From positions 2,659,501 to 2,723,500 of the forward strand of contig CATNEN010000012.1 in assembly GCA_950097015.1 (NCBI GenBank): a stretch of DNA of 64,000 nucleotides, given 5' to 3'. Shown in pieces: positions 1 to 11,347 of the stretch (within the stretch, counting starts at the first letter, position 1; each line of letters begins with the position of its first letter). The notes under the pieces are model-generated. The model was given only the letters and a program-made list of their open reading frames with translations. It was not told the origin of the DNA and searched no databases. The stretch comes from Macrostomum hystrix. Its lineage: Eukaryota > Platyhelminthes > Macrostomidae. Both the position numbers and the translations under genes were made by a program.

Positions 1-254
1 AAGCGGCGATGCGAACTTTGTTAGACTGTTTTGTATGAGTATGTTAGAGTCGAGTGCAGTCTTAAACACTACAGCAGGGGGTGCATTGTATCAATTGACT
101 GTGAGCGAGTCTTGGTGATTAGAATAATTCAAGCCTATATAAATAAGACTAAATAACCTCTGAAATCTAAATCCCATCACCGCGCCCCCGAAATAAGCAG
201 CACGTCAGATCATATGCATAATGAACAACACTTCTTCACTCTTTCTCTTGTTGC

Positions 255-3200
255 TCATTCCGCCGCCGCCTCCGTGGCGTCGGCTGACGGTCCGCCGTCG
301 TGATTTCCGTCCTCGGTGGAGCCGACAACCCGGGGACCTTGGTCGGTGATGACCACCTTGTTGGTGGGCTTGATGCGCTGGTACTCCAAGCCGTACTGCG
401 GGCCCTTGTAGAGCTCCTGGCGCTCGTCGAAACCGCGATGGTCCTTCACCCGCTCGTACTGGCTGTACATGATGATCTTCGGCTGCGGTTGAAGGTTGAG
501 GTTAATCAGATATTATTGATTGAAAGGGGTGAGATAATATATGGCAGAGATCAGACAGGGGAGAAACGAGGCACGGAGAGATCAGATAAGCGTGAGGTGA
601 GACACGAGAGAGATGAGACACGGGAGAGATGAGACAGGGGAGAGACGAGACGAGAGAGAGAGATGAGACACGGGAGAGATGAGACACGGGAGAGATGAGA
701 CACGGGAGAGATGAGACACGGGAGAGATGAGACACGGGAGAGATGAGACACGGGAGAGATGAGACACGGGAGAGATGAGACACGGGAGAGATGAGACACG
801 GGAGAGATGAGACACGGGAGAGATTAGACACGGGAGAGATGAGACACGGGAGAGATGAGACACGGGAGAGATGAGACACGGGAGAGATGAGACACGGGAG
901 AGATGAGACACGGGAGAGATGAGACACGGGAGAGATGAGACACGGGAGAGATGAGACAGGGGAGAGACGAGACGAGAGAGAGAGATGAGACACGGGAGAG
1001 ATGAGACACGGGAGAGATGAGACACGGGAGAGATGAGACACGGGAGAGATGAGACACGGGAGAGATGAGACACGGGAGAGATGAGACACGGGAGAGATGA
1101 GACACGGGAGAGATGAGACACGGGAGAGATGAGACACGGGAGAGACACTTAGAAATCTGATATACTCAAAACTTTCCGAGGATTTCTGTATCAGTACTTT
1201 CAATCTGATTAAGCAATAAAAGTACATACCGGGATTCCACTCAGCTTCTCCGCAAGAGGATCTCTAAATTAAATTAAATTTTTCATGAATTAATGTCTTA
1301 ACTGTCTCAAAAAAGATTCCCCTTAATATCGAGTTGACAGGCAGACTCACGGAGCAGTTTGCACCTTGCTGCTGGAACCCTTCTGGCCTCTGAAGTAGTG
1401 TTTAGTGGAAAAAGTGATCATTATCTTGAGTCTTGCGCTGATTAAATGCAATGCGCGGGCACTCACCCCTTCTGCATCTGACGGGCTCGCTCGGACAGCT
1501 CCAGAATCTTAAATTAAATTTTTTTAATTTTTAGTGTTGGATTTTTACAAGCCTACGAGTAAGGTATTTACTTGCATAATTAATACTGATAATAGTTGAT
1601 TACACCTGCCACAATTCGGCCAGATGTGCACCCGACAGCAGCAAGTGCGCGGTGCATCTGCAGGCTGCGTACCCACCCACCCTCAATCACCCCTGCTTGG
1701 GGTATAAGGTTGGATTGGAGTCAGGAATCGAACCCCCGACATTCAAGACGTTAGTCCGATGCTCTAACCTCTAGGCTACAACCCCCTAGAATTTGCATGC
1801 TGTTTTATTCGAAGGCCGACGCTCGCGTTGCGAAGCTTGGCAAGTTTGGTCGATAAAACTATTCTAAAGATAAAAATATCTCCAAAACTATACAACCAAT
1901 TGCCATGAATATCCAGAACGCGGGATAAAAACTTCCGCGCTATCCGATGAAACAACTTTTAGAATCACAAAATCCAGAATCTCGGCATCGTCGAAATATT
2001 CAATATTCTGGTGGCCAAAGCCAACAATATAAGACTAAATTATGTGCTATCATTGTTGATTATATTGTATTGTAACAGACAGTTTAACAAACAGACTCGC
2101 CTCCATGTTCTGCGTCTTGAACCGCTGCTCGAGGTCATATTTGTCGCCCTCCAGGCCGTAGATGCGCTTGAACAGCTCCTTAGCCTTCTCCTGCAGCTGC
2201 TGCTCTCCGAAACCGTCGATATTTAACGGCTGCACCCGCTGCTCCAGGGTGGCCTTCTTCTCAGCTTCCAGCTGCTCCTTGCTCTTGCCCTGCTTGGACT
2301 CGTCCAAGCCGCCAATACCGGCCTGTGGCGGTTAGCGTGTTAAGAGGGTGACCTTCACTCAGTGAGTGCTGTGAGTGATTGTTGTGAGTGATTGTTGTGA
2401 GTGCAGTGAGTGTTGATGTACTGAATGGCCTTGGGCAGTGAGTGTTGATGTACTGAGTGGACCATGGGCAGTGAGTGTTGATGTACTGAGTGGACCATGG
2501 GCAGTGAGTGTTGATGTACTGAGTGGACCATGGGCAGTGAGTGTTGATGTACTGAGTGGACCATGGGCAGTGAGTGTTGATGTACTGATTGACCTTGGGG
2601 CAGTGAGTGTTGATGTACTGATTGATCTTGGAAGTAAGTGCTCATGTACTGAATGAGCTTGGGCAGAGAGTGTACTGCCGATAAAAGTTGCGCTTCTGTT
2701 ATAAGTTTCACATTTTAATCAGTAACAGCATCAGCGCCACCTTCTTGTAAAGCTTTGCAATAGAAATAAATTTACGAAAAAGCAGGGCAGGGCTCTACCC
2801 TGCTTAGCCCCCGGACAAATAAGAGTGAGGATGGCTGTACCCTGCTTAGCCCCCTGACAAATAAGAGTGAGGATGGCTGTACCCTGCTTAGCCCCCTGAC
2901 AAATAAGAGTGAGGATGGCTGTACCCTGCTTAGCCCCCTGACAAATAAGAGTGAGTGATGGCTGTACTCTGCTTAGCCTCCGGACAAATAAGAGTGAGGA
3001 TGGCTGTACCCTGCTTAGCCCCCTGACAAATAAGAGTGAGGATGGCTGTACCCTGCTTAGCCCCCTGACAAATAAGAGTGAGGATGGCTCTACTCTGCTT
3101 AGCCCCCTGACAAATAAGAGTGAGTGATGGCTGTACCCTGCTTAGCCCCCTGACAAATAAGAGTGAGGATGGTTGTACCCTGCTTAACCCCCTGACAAAT

Positions 3201-5573
3201 AAGAGTGAGGATGGCTGTTGATCACGAGAAGAAATTCCTTATAAATATTTAGTATGATTAGTGATTAACAACAGGTCCAATTATAGCTTTCCGCAGAGCG
3301 ATTTTTGCCAGGGGAAGCTAGCATACAAACGTGTCTTTGTGCAGTAGGTGAAGGAGAATGCAAGCAATTTGAGTTATTATAATGAAATAGAAATGCGAGC
3401 TATTGTAACCGCCACCAATAATGCACCGAGTTTAAACATTGATTACCTTTGTCTCATGCTGAAATATAAATAAAACGATTTTAATTATATAAAGAACTCT
3501 TCTACTGAAGTGTTTATTTATTAAGAAAATTCATATTTTCAGATGAAAACACACAGGTACTTTATTAATTTCAAATTTTTAAGTCATTTGGAAATTAAGC
3601 AAAAAATGTCATGTTTGATGTTTAATTAACCTACATAAAAATGAGGGTGAAAGAACAAAACTTCAAGGCTAAATAAACTAACGAAATTTACAAGTCAGTC
3701 GAATGCCGTGCTCACCTCGCCGCTCGACTTCTTACTGATGGTGAAATTCCGCTGGCTCTCGCTCTTCAGCCGTTCCTCGGCCTCGCGCTTCCGTCTCTCC
3801 CGCTCCTCCTTGCGCAGGGCCTCCTCTTCGCGCTTGCGGCGCTGGCGCTCTTCCTAGAATTTATCGGGATAGGCTGGGGGTCACTGCGAGCTGCGTCCAT
3901 AATGTACAGTGGCTAAAAATAGCCACTGACTATCCTCTATCCCGCGAGTAAACTTGAAAGCTCTTCTCTTCGTCAGCCAATCAGATCGCTTAAAAATATA
4001 CACATGTGTATATTTCTTATAAGATAAGAAATTATCATAGATGAAACGTGACTAGCTGCGTATATATAAATGTGTTGTGCCAAAAAAACAGCAACTATTC
4101 TCCTACACACACACGCTACACACATTTTAATGTGCACTTATAAGACGTGTACATAAATTAGGAATGATCGCAAACTCTGACCTCTTCGGCGCGTCGCTTC
4201 TGCTCTTCGACGGCGCGCATTTCAGCCAGCCGCTTCTCCTCTTCCGCTCTCTCTTGCTTGCGTTGCTCCTGACAAAAAGAAATTAATTTTTTTAATATAA
4301 TTAGATTAATTTTTAAAGTAGCTCGCGCTATTGGAAGTGAATTTTAAGCTGAAAGCTCACTCTCTTGGCACGCAGATCGGCAATCTCGGCCTGCAGTCGC
4401 TCCCGCTCCTCTTTGCGCATCTCCTCATATTCCTTCATCTCCTCCTCCATCTTGGCCATGCGCTTCTTCTTCTCCTCCTGTTGAGCGGGTGAATTGCGAG
4501 TGGATTTTTGAGGTGCACAAACTCAAATTGTTCGAATTAAAATTACACTTGTAGTAATTTTAAAGCCATATTTGCACTCACTTCCATGCGAATCTGCGCT
4601 TCGTTGCGTCCGCTGTCGTCACTGAAAGGAGGCAAGCCTACGATGTGCTTTAATCCATGAGCACGACCACGCCAAACCATTTTGCCCACCAACCAAAACC
4701 ATATTGTGCCCCACCACCCCTAAACCCTTTTGTGCCCCACCAGCCCTAAAGCCTCTTGTGCCCCACCACCCCCAAACCCTCTTGTGCCCCACCACCCCCA
4801 AACCCTCTTGTGTCCCACCACCCGAAACCCCTCTCAACTCACTCGCCGCCAAATACTGGCTGCTGTCGTGGTTTTTCAGCAGGCGCCGCGGAAGACGCGG
4901 ACAGCTGCGGCTCCTCCTCAGCGGTCCTCTGCTCTCTGCAGGTCATTTTTTGTTAGCTTTCAGTAAATTTCGCTATCTATTGGAGGCATGGCCGAGATAA
5001 TCAGCTAAAATCTCAAATGAATTTTGAGAATTTGAGAGCCAATTTGGGGATGGTCTAGTAAATGAATGAACTGATTTTCCGATCACCTAGGTGAATTATT
5101 AAGCGAGCTACTGATAAGATGATTGTAAAGTGACTCACTGAATGACCAAGATATACGTTTCTTACCAGCCACTGAATGACCAAGATATACATTTCTTACC
5201 AGCCACTAAATGACCAAGATATACGTTTCTTACCAGCCACTAAATGACCAAGATATACGTTTCTTACCAGCCACTAAATGACCAAGATATACGTTTCTTA
5301 CCAGCCACTAAATGACCAAGATATACGTTTCTTACCAGCCACTAAATGACCAAGATATACGTTTCGTACCAGCCACTGAATGACCAAGATATACGTTTCT
5401 TACCAGCCACTGAATGACCAAGATATACGTTTCTTACCAGCCACTAAATGACCAAGATATACGTTTCTTACCAGCCACTAAATGACCAAGATAGATTTTG
5501 TAACAGCTACTGAATTAAGAGGCTTTTGCAGCAAAGCCAGCTCTCAAACTCACTGCTGTTCCTCCTCAGACAT
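255..5573 (-). CDS. TnT: Troponin T, complete, 10 coding exons
   Basis: Thin-filament protein that ties the troponin complex to tropomyosin and confers calcium control on muscle contraction. Exons (high to low): 5573-5554, 4935-4843, 4621-4582, 4477-4361, 4268-4182, 3853-3716, 2322-2101, 1507-1467, 1387-1351, 482-255. They join to 1023 nt (340 aa plus stop) with consistent phase throughout. The protein starts MSEEEQ. It then has an acidic N-terminus, a charged Glu/Lys/Arg helix (about residues 50-160), the NFTISKK stretch, and the conserved troponin block (about 166-240) with IDGFGE, KAKELFKRIYGLE and KYDLEQRF. ELSERARQMQKG follows, then the invertebrate C-terminal block MYSQYERVKDHR and YKGPQYGLEYQR, then a short acidic tail ending TEAAAE. 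Length suits invertebrate TnT. Introns carry five minisatellites and a tRNA-like SINE. The intron after exon 7 needs a GC donor. Exon 9's acceptor is the second of two adjacent AGs, chosen to keep frame. A 5' UTR exon may exist upstream but was not identified. Confidence 0.93.
596..1147. repeat. 16-bp minisatellite in the last troponin T intron
   Basis: About 34 tandem copies of GAGACACGGGAGAGAT, nearly homogeneous, with two copies of a variant block (GAGACAGGGGAGAGACGAGACGAGAG-like, near 635-660 and 955-985). The array fills most of the intron between the last two troponin T coding exons. Long open frames across it, rich in Leu, Ser and Pro, arise only because 16 is not a multiple of 3. The same unit family recurs near 16.9-17.2 kb and 34.2-35.3 kb. 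Confidence 0.95.
1612..1795 (-). repeat. tRNA-like sequence, probable SINE, in troponin T intron
   Basis: Read on the minus strand from about 1792 there is an A-box-like TAGCCTAGAGG and a B-box GGTTCGATTCC about 45 nt later, the spacing of a tRNA gene. The anticodon-stem and T-stem pairing is imperfect, so a functional tRNA is unlikely. About 90 nt of non-tRNA sequence follows (to about 1612), then an A/T-rich stretch. This is the structure of a tRNA-derived SINE with a pol III promoter. It sits inside the GC-AG intron between exons 7 and 8. No target-site duplication was identified. Confidence 0.5.
2405..2660. repeat. 33-bp minisatellite in troponin T intron
   Basis: About eight copies of a 33-bp unit containing GTGAGTGTTGATGTACTGA; the outer copies diverge. 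Because 33 is a multiple of 3, frames stay open on both strands without coding significance. It lies just upstream (in transcript sense) of the exon at 2322-2101. Confidence 0.92.
2791..3216. repeat. 42-bp minisatellite in troponin T intron
   Basis: About ten copies of a 42-bp unit with the core ACCCTGCTTAGCCCCCTGAC followed by AAATAAGAGTGAGGATGG. Two copies carry a 4-bp insertion (GTGA) that turns GAGTGAGG into GAGTGAGTGATGG. It occupies the same intron as the neighbouring 33-bp array but is unrelated to it in sequence. Confidence 0.93.
4685..4840. repeat. Short C-rich minisatellite (~26 bp) in troponin T intron
   Basis: About six imperfect copies of a unit containing TGCCCCACCACCCCCAAACC. 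It ends within a few bases of the donor of the exon at 4935-4843. The transcript strand is strongly G-rich here (GGGGTGGTGGGG-type runs), close to a 5' splice site. Confidence 0.85.
5138..5492. repeat. 34-bp minisatellite in first troponin T intron
   Basis: About ten copies of a 34-bp unit with AATGACCAAGATATACGTTT as core, followed by CTTACCAGCCACT. Copies differ at one or two bases (CACTAAATG versus CACTGAATG). It fills most of the intron between the start-codon exon and exon 2. Confidence 0.93.
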
Positions 5574-5599
5574 GCTGTCCTCCGGTTGTCGTGTGTTGG

Positions 5600-7370
5600 A
5601 TGAGTTCTCCTAACAATCAATGGCCCAGAAACTGCGCAACAGCTATATCTCGCTCTTTCTCTCTCTCTGTTTTTCCAATCGTTCTTTGAACGCAGGAATC
5701 CAAAGGAACAGGGTTCGAGCCAGGAATCCCAAATTCATAGTCATTTGCATCCGAAAGCTATACAGGCCAAACCCTGGACCTGGCCGGCCTCCCAAATCCC
5801 CCTCCCCGGTTCCCTCATCCCTTGAAGTTTACCTCCGCGCCGGCGTGGCAGTTTTCATTTAGCCTCGGTTTGCCCCCGAAACCCCACTGCAGGCCAGGGC
5901 CAGCCCCCATCGGTGAAGCAGTTCAGGAAACTGCGGTAAACACCAATGCATACACACAGACACACATAGAAACTGGCGATGCTGAAGGCTATGGAAAGCA
6001 AAATCGATGGCCAACATCCACATTGCTAACTGCTCTACCAATCATTCTAAACCTCTGTACCCTCACTCTCCGTCTATCTCCTTTTCCCAAATCCCAGATA
6101 CTTTTCTCTTCCCATTTTTTCTCCTTTTTATCATCGATTTTTCTCGTGAGGTGCGGGCTTTCGGGGCCGCCCACCTGGCGCAGTGTTTTTACTCCAGCTG
6201 GGACGAAAGCGTAACTATCCCCCGCACTCTCCCCTCTGCCTCCCCCCTCTCTCTCGTTGCTATGCCGTTTCTCGCATTCCATTAGGTCGGTCCGCGCAAT
6301 AGCCAAGCACGGCACTCAAATAAGTTGTGCTGAAAGCAACTTTTCTTTGAATGAAAAAAGATACGAAAATGATAAAAAATCTATGTAAAAACTCGTGTAT
6401 CACAATGGTAGATTGAATAGTATGTTGCAGAGTTGAATCGCTACGCGAACTCGTGTTTTGAGCCATTGTTTAACACTTCTTGTTGTCATTGTTCAACACT
6501 TTTCTTGCGATTGCTTCAAAATTTTTATGATATTATTTCACACTTTTTTTGCCTAGGGTTTCCGCCATTGATGACACAATTTTTGTAGCATTTGTTGGGT
6601 CTGGGCTAAGTTGTTAGGGTTGTAGCCTGCATAGACTCAACTATACTCCGTGTCCAATGATAATTGAGATTCCAGCTGGCGCGACAGCAGTACTCAATGG
6701 GCCGTATGCACCCAGCAACATTAAAGACTCAGTTGGCGGGCACACGGGAATACACATGGACCACTAGAAGAAGACTTCTTCTAGTGGTCCTTGGCAATAC
6801 ATTTGAAAGCAAAACGTCGTCTATGGGTCAAGTTTGCGCTGTGCTGTTATTGTTACCAGCCCTTTGCTATTTACGGGCAAATATTTGCACCCTATAACGG
6901 ATGTCTATGGCTTTCTTGCCCGCAAAATACGAATTAGTATAATTTTAAATATAGTATAAATTTGGCATTCGGCCTAACGGCGCCCTCTGGTTTTCCGATT
7001 TTTGCCCTAAAAGCATATACTAATGTGAATGCGATATATCCCTATTCTTTGTAATGAACAAAATTGGAATGCCAAATTTATCTGCGCAGATTCTGCAGGT
7101 TTCTCAGCATACAGAATTTTTTGATACAAAGTTTGCTTTTCACTTCTGCGCATCTCTGATCATCCCTGAGGCCCGGTAGGACCCCCGCTAGCAACCATCA
7201 ACGCAGGAGAAGGTATTAAGCCGAATCTTTGAAGTCTTTAATACCGATGTTTAGCTAATTCAGATCAGTTCAATTCAATTCAGTTTTTGGTATCGATTGG
7301 ACTGGGCCACAAATGAAGGGTCGATGGGACGGCGAATGCTTATAGCTAAGACAGGTAGAAACAGAGAATG
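5600..7370. other. Intergenic region between divergent troponin T and secreted-protein genes
   Basis: No convincing coding exon seen. The several 60-130 codon open frames (5620-6466) overlap in opposite directions and lack motifs or splice context. The region should hold both promoters, since the flanking genes are divergent. A perfect 33-bp palindrome lies at 6758-6790. Confidence 0.6.
6758..6790. repeat. Perfect palindrome, 16-bp arms
   Basis: Arm GGACCACTAGAAGAAG, one central A, then the exact reverse complement CTTCTTCTAGTGGTCC. It could form a hairpin or cruciform. No role can be assigned. Confidence 0.9.
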
Positions 7371-7378
7371 TGCCCCAC

Positions 7379-7385
7379 TATAAAA
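7379..7385 (+). promoter_or_regulatory. Candidate TATA box
   Basis: TATAAAA lies about 115 bp upstream of the start codon at 7495. Position and orientation suit a core promoter of the secreted-protein gene. The match is short, so chance is possible. Confidence 0.4.
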
Positions 7386-7494
7386 TGCGACTTGAATTTT
7401 GCTAGGGAAAAAGCTTGAAAACTGAGTTTAGAAGGCGGATAGTGGAGCAAGAGTTTGTCGGAATCAAACCCCACGGAAAATTGACTGCAGCCGA

Positions 7495-9531
7495 ATGACG
7501 AGAGCCAATGCAAGGAGCTGGTCCAGCTTGCTGCTGCTGCTGCTGCTGCTGCTCTGCCTTTTCGATGTGAATGCTCAATGTAAGACAACTGTGAGAAACC
7601 TTGCGAACTATTTATAGTTACTAACTTCTTATCACCAACACATTGAGTTCTCATTGTTAATAATTTAAATTATTTTAAAACAAGTCTTCCCTTGTTTTCA
7701 AGCCTTACAAAATAACCACTTTAACCTGTCAAACAGCAGTTACTAAGCCTCACTAAATAACCACTTCAACCTGTCACACAGCAGTTACTAAGCCTCACTA
7801 GTTATTATCTGCAGTGTAGTGCTATAACCCATGAAACCACCGCCACTTCGACTGTCACAGTCATAGACGATGGTACGACCCAGCAATGCGGCATGGCATC
7901 GGTGCGGCTTGACTTCTACTGGTCCAGCACCGACTTCCAGCAGAGATTCAGCCGCCTGATGCAGCCGTTTATTGAAGCTCGGGCTGCGAATGCCCAGTGC
8001 CCCTACGGCATGGTGTGCGCTCAGAAGCTGGTGGTCTTCCAGGACATGGAGGGTCGTTACAGCGAGGAGTGCTGGCGGAAGGAGCAGATTATCGAGTACA
8101 CAGAGATCGCCTGCTACTGGGATCTGTGCAATGCCAATTTAACATTTGGCAGCTACCAGAATATGAGGCGCTCATTCTACCAGCAAGGCAACCCAATAAA
8201 ATGCTACAACCACGGCCAGCTGCAGAACATGAACACCTATCGCCGAATCATCATGTCCGCTGAATATGAGTAAGATTTTATTGCCGATACTTTGAGTTGG
8301 AGAGATTGTACGAGTAGAAGCTTCGAAAGACCTGGATAAACGCTGGACTGAGAAGGCTGGAACACTGGTACACCGTGGGATAGAAACAATGGTAAAACAC
8401 AGACAACAAGTTGACGAAAATATGCTTTCTCTATAGAAAGCGTTTAACCACCAAAATCCGTGATAAAAAATACGAAAAATATACCGTATTCTTGATGACA
8501 GTGTGAAAAATACCGTGTCCTTGGTAGACAGTGTGGAAAATACCTTGTCCTTGGTAGACAGTGTGAAATATACCGTTTCCTTGGTAGACAGTGTGGAAAA
8601 TACCTTGTCCTTGGTAGACAGTGTGGAAAATACCTTGTCCTTGGTAGACAGTGTGGAAAATACCTTGTCCTTGGTAGACAGTGTGGAAAATACCGTGTCC
8701 TTGGTAGACAGTGTGGAAAACACCAAATACCGTGTCCTTGACAGACAGTGTAGAAAATACCAAATACCGTGTCCTTGACAGACAGTGTGGAAAATACCAA
8801 ATACCGTGTCCTTGGTAGACAGTGTGGAAAATACCGTGTGCTTGGTAGACAGTGTAGAAAATACCGTGTCCTTGATAGACAGTGTGGAAAATACCGTGTC
8901 CTTGGTAGAGAGTCGAGACATTCTGTGTCCTTGGTAGACAGTGTGGAAAATACCGTGTGCTTGGTAGACAGTGTAGAAAATACCGTGTCCTTGATAGACA
9001 GTGTGGAAAATACCGTGTCCTTGGTAGAGAGTCGAGACATTCTGTGTCCTTGATAGAGAGTGTGGCAATTATTACAATGTCCTTGATAGTCGGGAAAAAT
9101 ATGGTGTCTTTGATGGAAAGTGGGTAAAAATACAGTTCAATGAATTCAATAGTTAACCTACAAGCTTGTCCACACGAAAGATCAGGAAACATCGTTTTAG
9201 GTCCGTAAAGGGCAAGGCCAAAAAGGATGCGCGCGATTATCATATTTTCATTGTGTTGGGACACAACTCGCGTATGTGACTAGAAGCCTGCCAGCTCCAA
9301 CCCTCCAACTAATGCAGATATAAGTTCAGGCGCTCTCTGCCTGTGAGCCACTGGAGTCAAGGCATGTGTGGCGCAGCCATCTACGCATCGGACCAGCGCT
9401 CGCGCATCATTCATGAGCGCGTCCTGACTGGCGACAGAAACCAGAAGTTTGCCAGCCTGCGCCTTTGCCCCTACGATGGTTGCAGCCAGAAGATTGTCGA
9501 AGATTTTTTGCTACGAGGCTTCTCGAAGTGA
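7495..9531 (+). CDS. Secreted cysteine-containing protein of unknown function, 3 exons
   Basis: Exons 7495-7579, 7861-8269 and 9330-9531 join to 696 nt (231 aa) in consistent phase (1, then 2). The acceptor at 7861 was chosen because the stronger-looking AG at 7814 would put a stop in frame; 7867 is an equal alternative. Exon 1 encodes a signal peptide, MTRANARSW followed by a poly-Leu core from a CTG run and CLFDVNAQ. The mature part has Cys motifs including AQCPYGMVCAQK, EIACYWDLCNANLTF, PIKCYNHGQL, GMCGAAIY and LRLCPYDGCSQK, and ends LRGFSK. The N-glycosylation motif NLT is present. No transmembrane segment follows the signal peptide, so it is probably secreted. I do not recognise the family. 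Intron 2 holds a 30-bp minisatellite. Unrelated to its muscle-gene neighbour as far as can be seen. Confidence 0.78.
7690..7800. repeat. Two-copy direct repeat in intron 1
   Basis: Two copies, about 54 bp apart, of a segment containing CAGCAGTTACTAAGCCTCAC. It could be the seed of a longer array. Confidence 0.75.
8499..9065. repeat. 30-bp minisatellite in intron 2 of the secreted-protein gene
   Basis: About 18 copies of a 30-bp unit with core CCTTGGTAGACAGTGTGGAA followed by AATACC. Some copies have an 8-bp extension (ACCAAATACC), and a block of about 120 bp ending in GAGTCGAGACATTCTG is duplicated (8800-8930 and 8930-9050). Because 30 is a multiple of 3, open frames run through it on both strands; they are not genes. 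Confidence 0.94.
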
Positions 9532-9767
9532 AGCTTGAAAAACAAAGCCATCTGTGCTGAACCGCTAGCGAGTGATCACTTAGCAAAATGTGACTGTACA
9601 AGAGTACTATTGTCTCCGTTTATTGTTAGAAATGGAGTTCGCTTACTAATGCGTGTTATGCCAACAATATCAAATTTTTATTGGTCACAGGTGGTAACCC
9701 TTGCTTAAGTTAGAATTTTTTGTTTCTGGAGAATTGCACGTAGAGATCGCCAATGGAATCGCCCAGG

Positions 9768-9955
9768 CAGAGTCGCTAGTTGGAATGGCCCATAGACTCA
9801 GCTGGGGTGGAGTCGCTAGTTGGAATGGCCCATAGACTCAGCTGGGGTGGAGTCGCTAGTTGGAATGGCCCATAGACTCAGCTGGGGTGGAGTCGCTAGT
9901 TGGAATGGCCCAGAGACTCAGCTGGAGTGGAGTCGTTAGTTGGAATGGCCCATAG
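9768..9955. repeat. 40-bp minisatellite
   Basis: About 4.7 copies of a 40-bp unit containing GAGTCGCTAGTTGGAATGGC and CATAGACTCAGCTGG. The last copy is the most diverged. Confidence 0.93.
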
Positions 9956-10689
9956 AGATTTTTCATATCTCTTTCTAACCGAGGATCATCTTTGGGAATT
10001 TCATATTTGGCTGGTTAGCTGAAATTGCTTGGATAAGTCGCGCAGGGTTGCAACTCTCTTGAACAGTAACAGTGGTAATGTTTTCTTAAGAGACGTAATC
10101 ACTGTTCCAAAGCCAGATAATTTCATCGGATTGCATGAAACTGGAAATAGAGTAATCAATATATGCTATTTTTTAATAATTCTAACAAAAGCTGCATGTA
10201 TAACTATATATAAGCCCTCCAATTCTAATTACTAAGCTTCCTTGTGTCGCACACCCCACAACTCACTTGGTTAGCATGCATTGATCGAAAATTAAACAGT
10301 TCTAGGATGTTTATTTCGTTAAAAATAAAACTTTTTATTTGCTTTGGTGCATCTTTATAGACAACTAAAGCTGCTTCACTACTACATTTTAAAACTGACC
10401 GAAATGAATTCGTTAGCTGTCTGCTGATGACACGAAATGAAAAATAATCATTTAGTAAATTCTTTTTCTGAACCGCTGATTTCTATTTGAATCTTTTTTA
10501 TCTCTGCGCAAAGATAGACGCCAAAAATTTTCCAACATGTACTGATGCAACCGAATTCCGATTGCATTGCCCAACCCCGGTAATCAGTGCTTGCTTCAGG
10601 TCCTGCAACTCAATTTCCGATGGCTGCACCCACCACCTCAATTTGTCTAATCCAGTGACGTCACCCACCACCCAATTTTTTCTTTCCCT

Positions 10690-10840
10690 GTGGCTGCACA
10701 CACCATCTCATTTTCTCCCCCATTGGCTGCATCCACCACCTCATTTTCCCCCATAGGCTGCATCCACCACCTCATTCTCCCCCATTGGCTGCATCCACCA
10801 CCTCATTTTCCCCCATAGGCTGCATCCACCACCTCATTAT
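10690..10840. repeat. 30-bp minisatellite
   Basis: About five copies with GGCTGCATCCACCACCTCAT as core and a CCCCCATTG/CCCCCATAG linker. Confidence 0.88.
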
Positions 10841-11347
10841 CTCTAGCTTGCTTATTGCGCCCATAACTTCTTCATTGGATACTGCGACGCAACTGGGTTT
10901 AGGTCACATGCTAACTAAAAATAGAGCTCAGGTAAGTGAAAATCTAAGAAAATCTTTTCAGTGATGCTGAATGAAATAGTGAATTAAACGGAGCTTAAAA
11001 CAGCAAATGAGAACGGTAGAGGTTTCCAGTTTAGTCCGAGATTTTTTTCGCCGCAACTCACACTGAAACGTCCATTAATTAGTACGAATTGGCTGTAATT
11101 TTCTCCTTCTATCGAAAGAAAAATAAATTTCAAACATTAAATATCGAGTATATGCTCGCGAGTTCGCTTTTTTTCGGCAAAAAATTCGCGCTATTTCAAA
11201 TCCTGGAAAAAAAACCTTCAACAATTACCGCTCAGAGTCATTGTCGGGGACAAAGTTTGTTTTCTTATTTTGTTAGTCAGTGAAGTTAGACTGCATCGCT
11301 GTTAGCTGCTGGCCTTGACAGCTAGTTGACAGCTCTCATTGCTATCA

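Larger units (their letters stand above)
9535..11340. other. Intergenic region 3' of both flanking genes
   Basis: Convergent gene ends meet here: the plus-strand secreted-protein gene and the minus-strand polycystin gene. It contains two minisatellites (9768-9955 and 10690-10840) and A/T-rich single-copy sequence. No exon was recognised. Confidence 0.6.

Noticed and set aside
502-1227. Long Leu/Ser/Pro-rich open frames, also at 34099-35224 and 16844-17188
   Set aside because: They lie entirely in the 16-bp minisatellite and several frames are open at once; no start context or conserved domain.
1700-1795. Functional tRNA gene (anticodon AAC)
   Set aside because: A and B boxes are present but anticodon-stem and T-stem pairing is poor and a non-tRNA tail follows, which fits a SINE better.
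5620-6466. Overlapping 60-130 codon frames
   Set aside because: Frames conflict on both strands, with no splice sites in phase and no recognisable motif.
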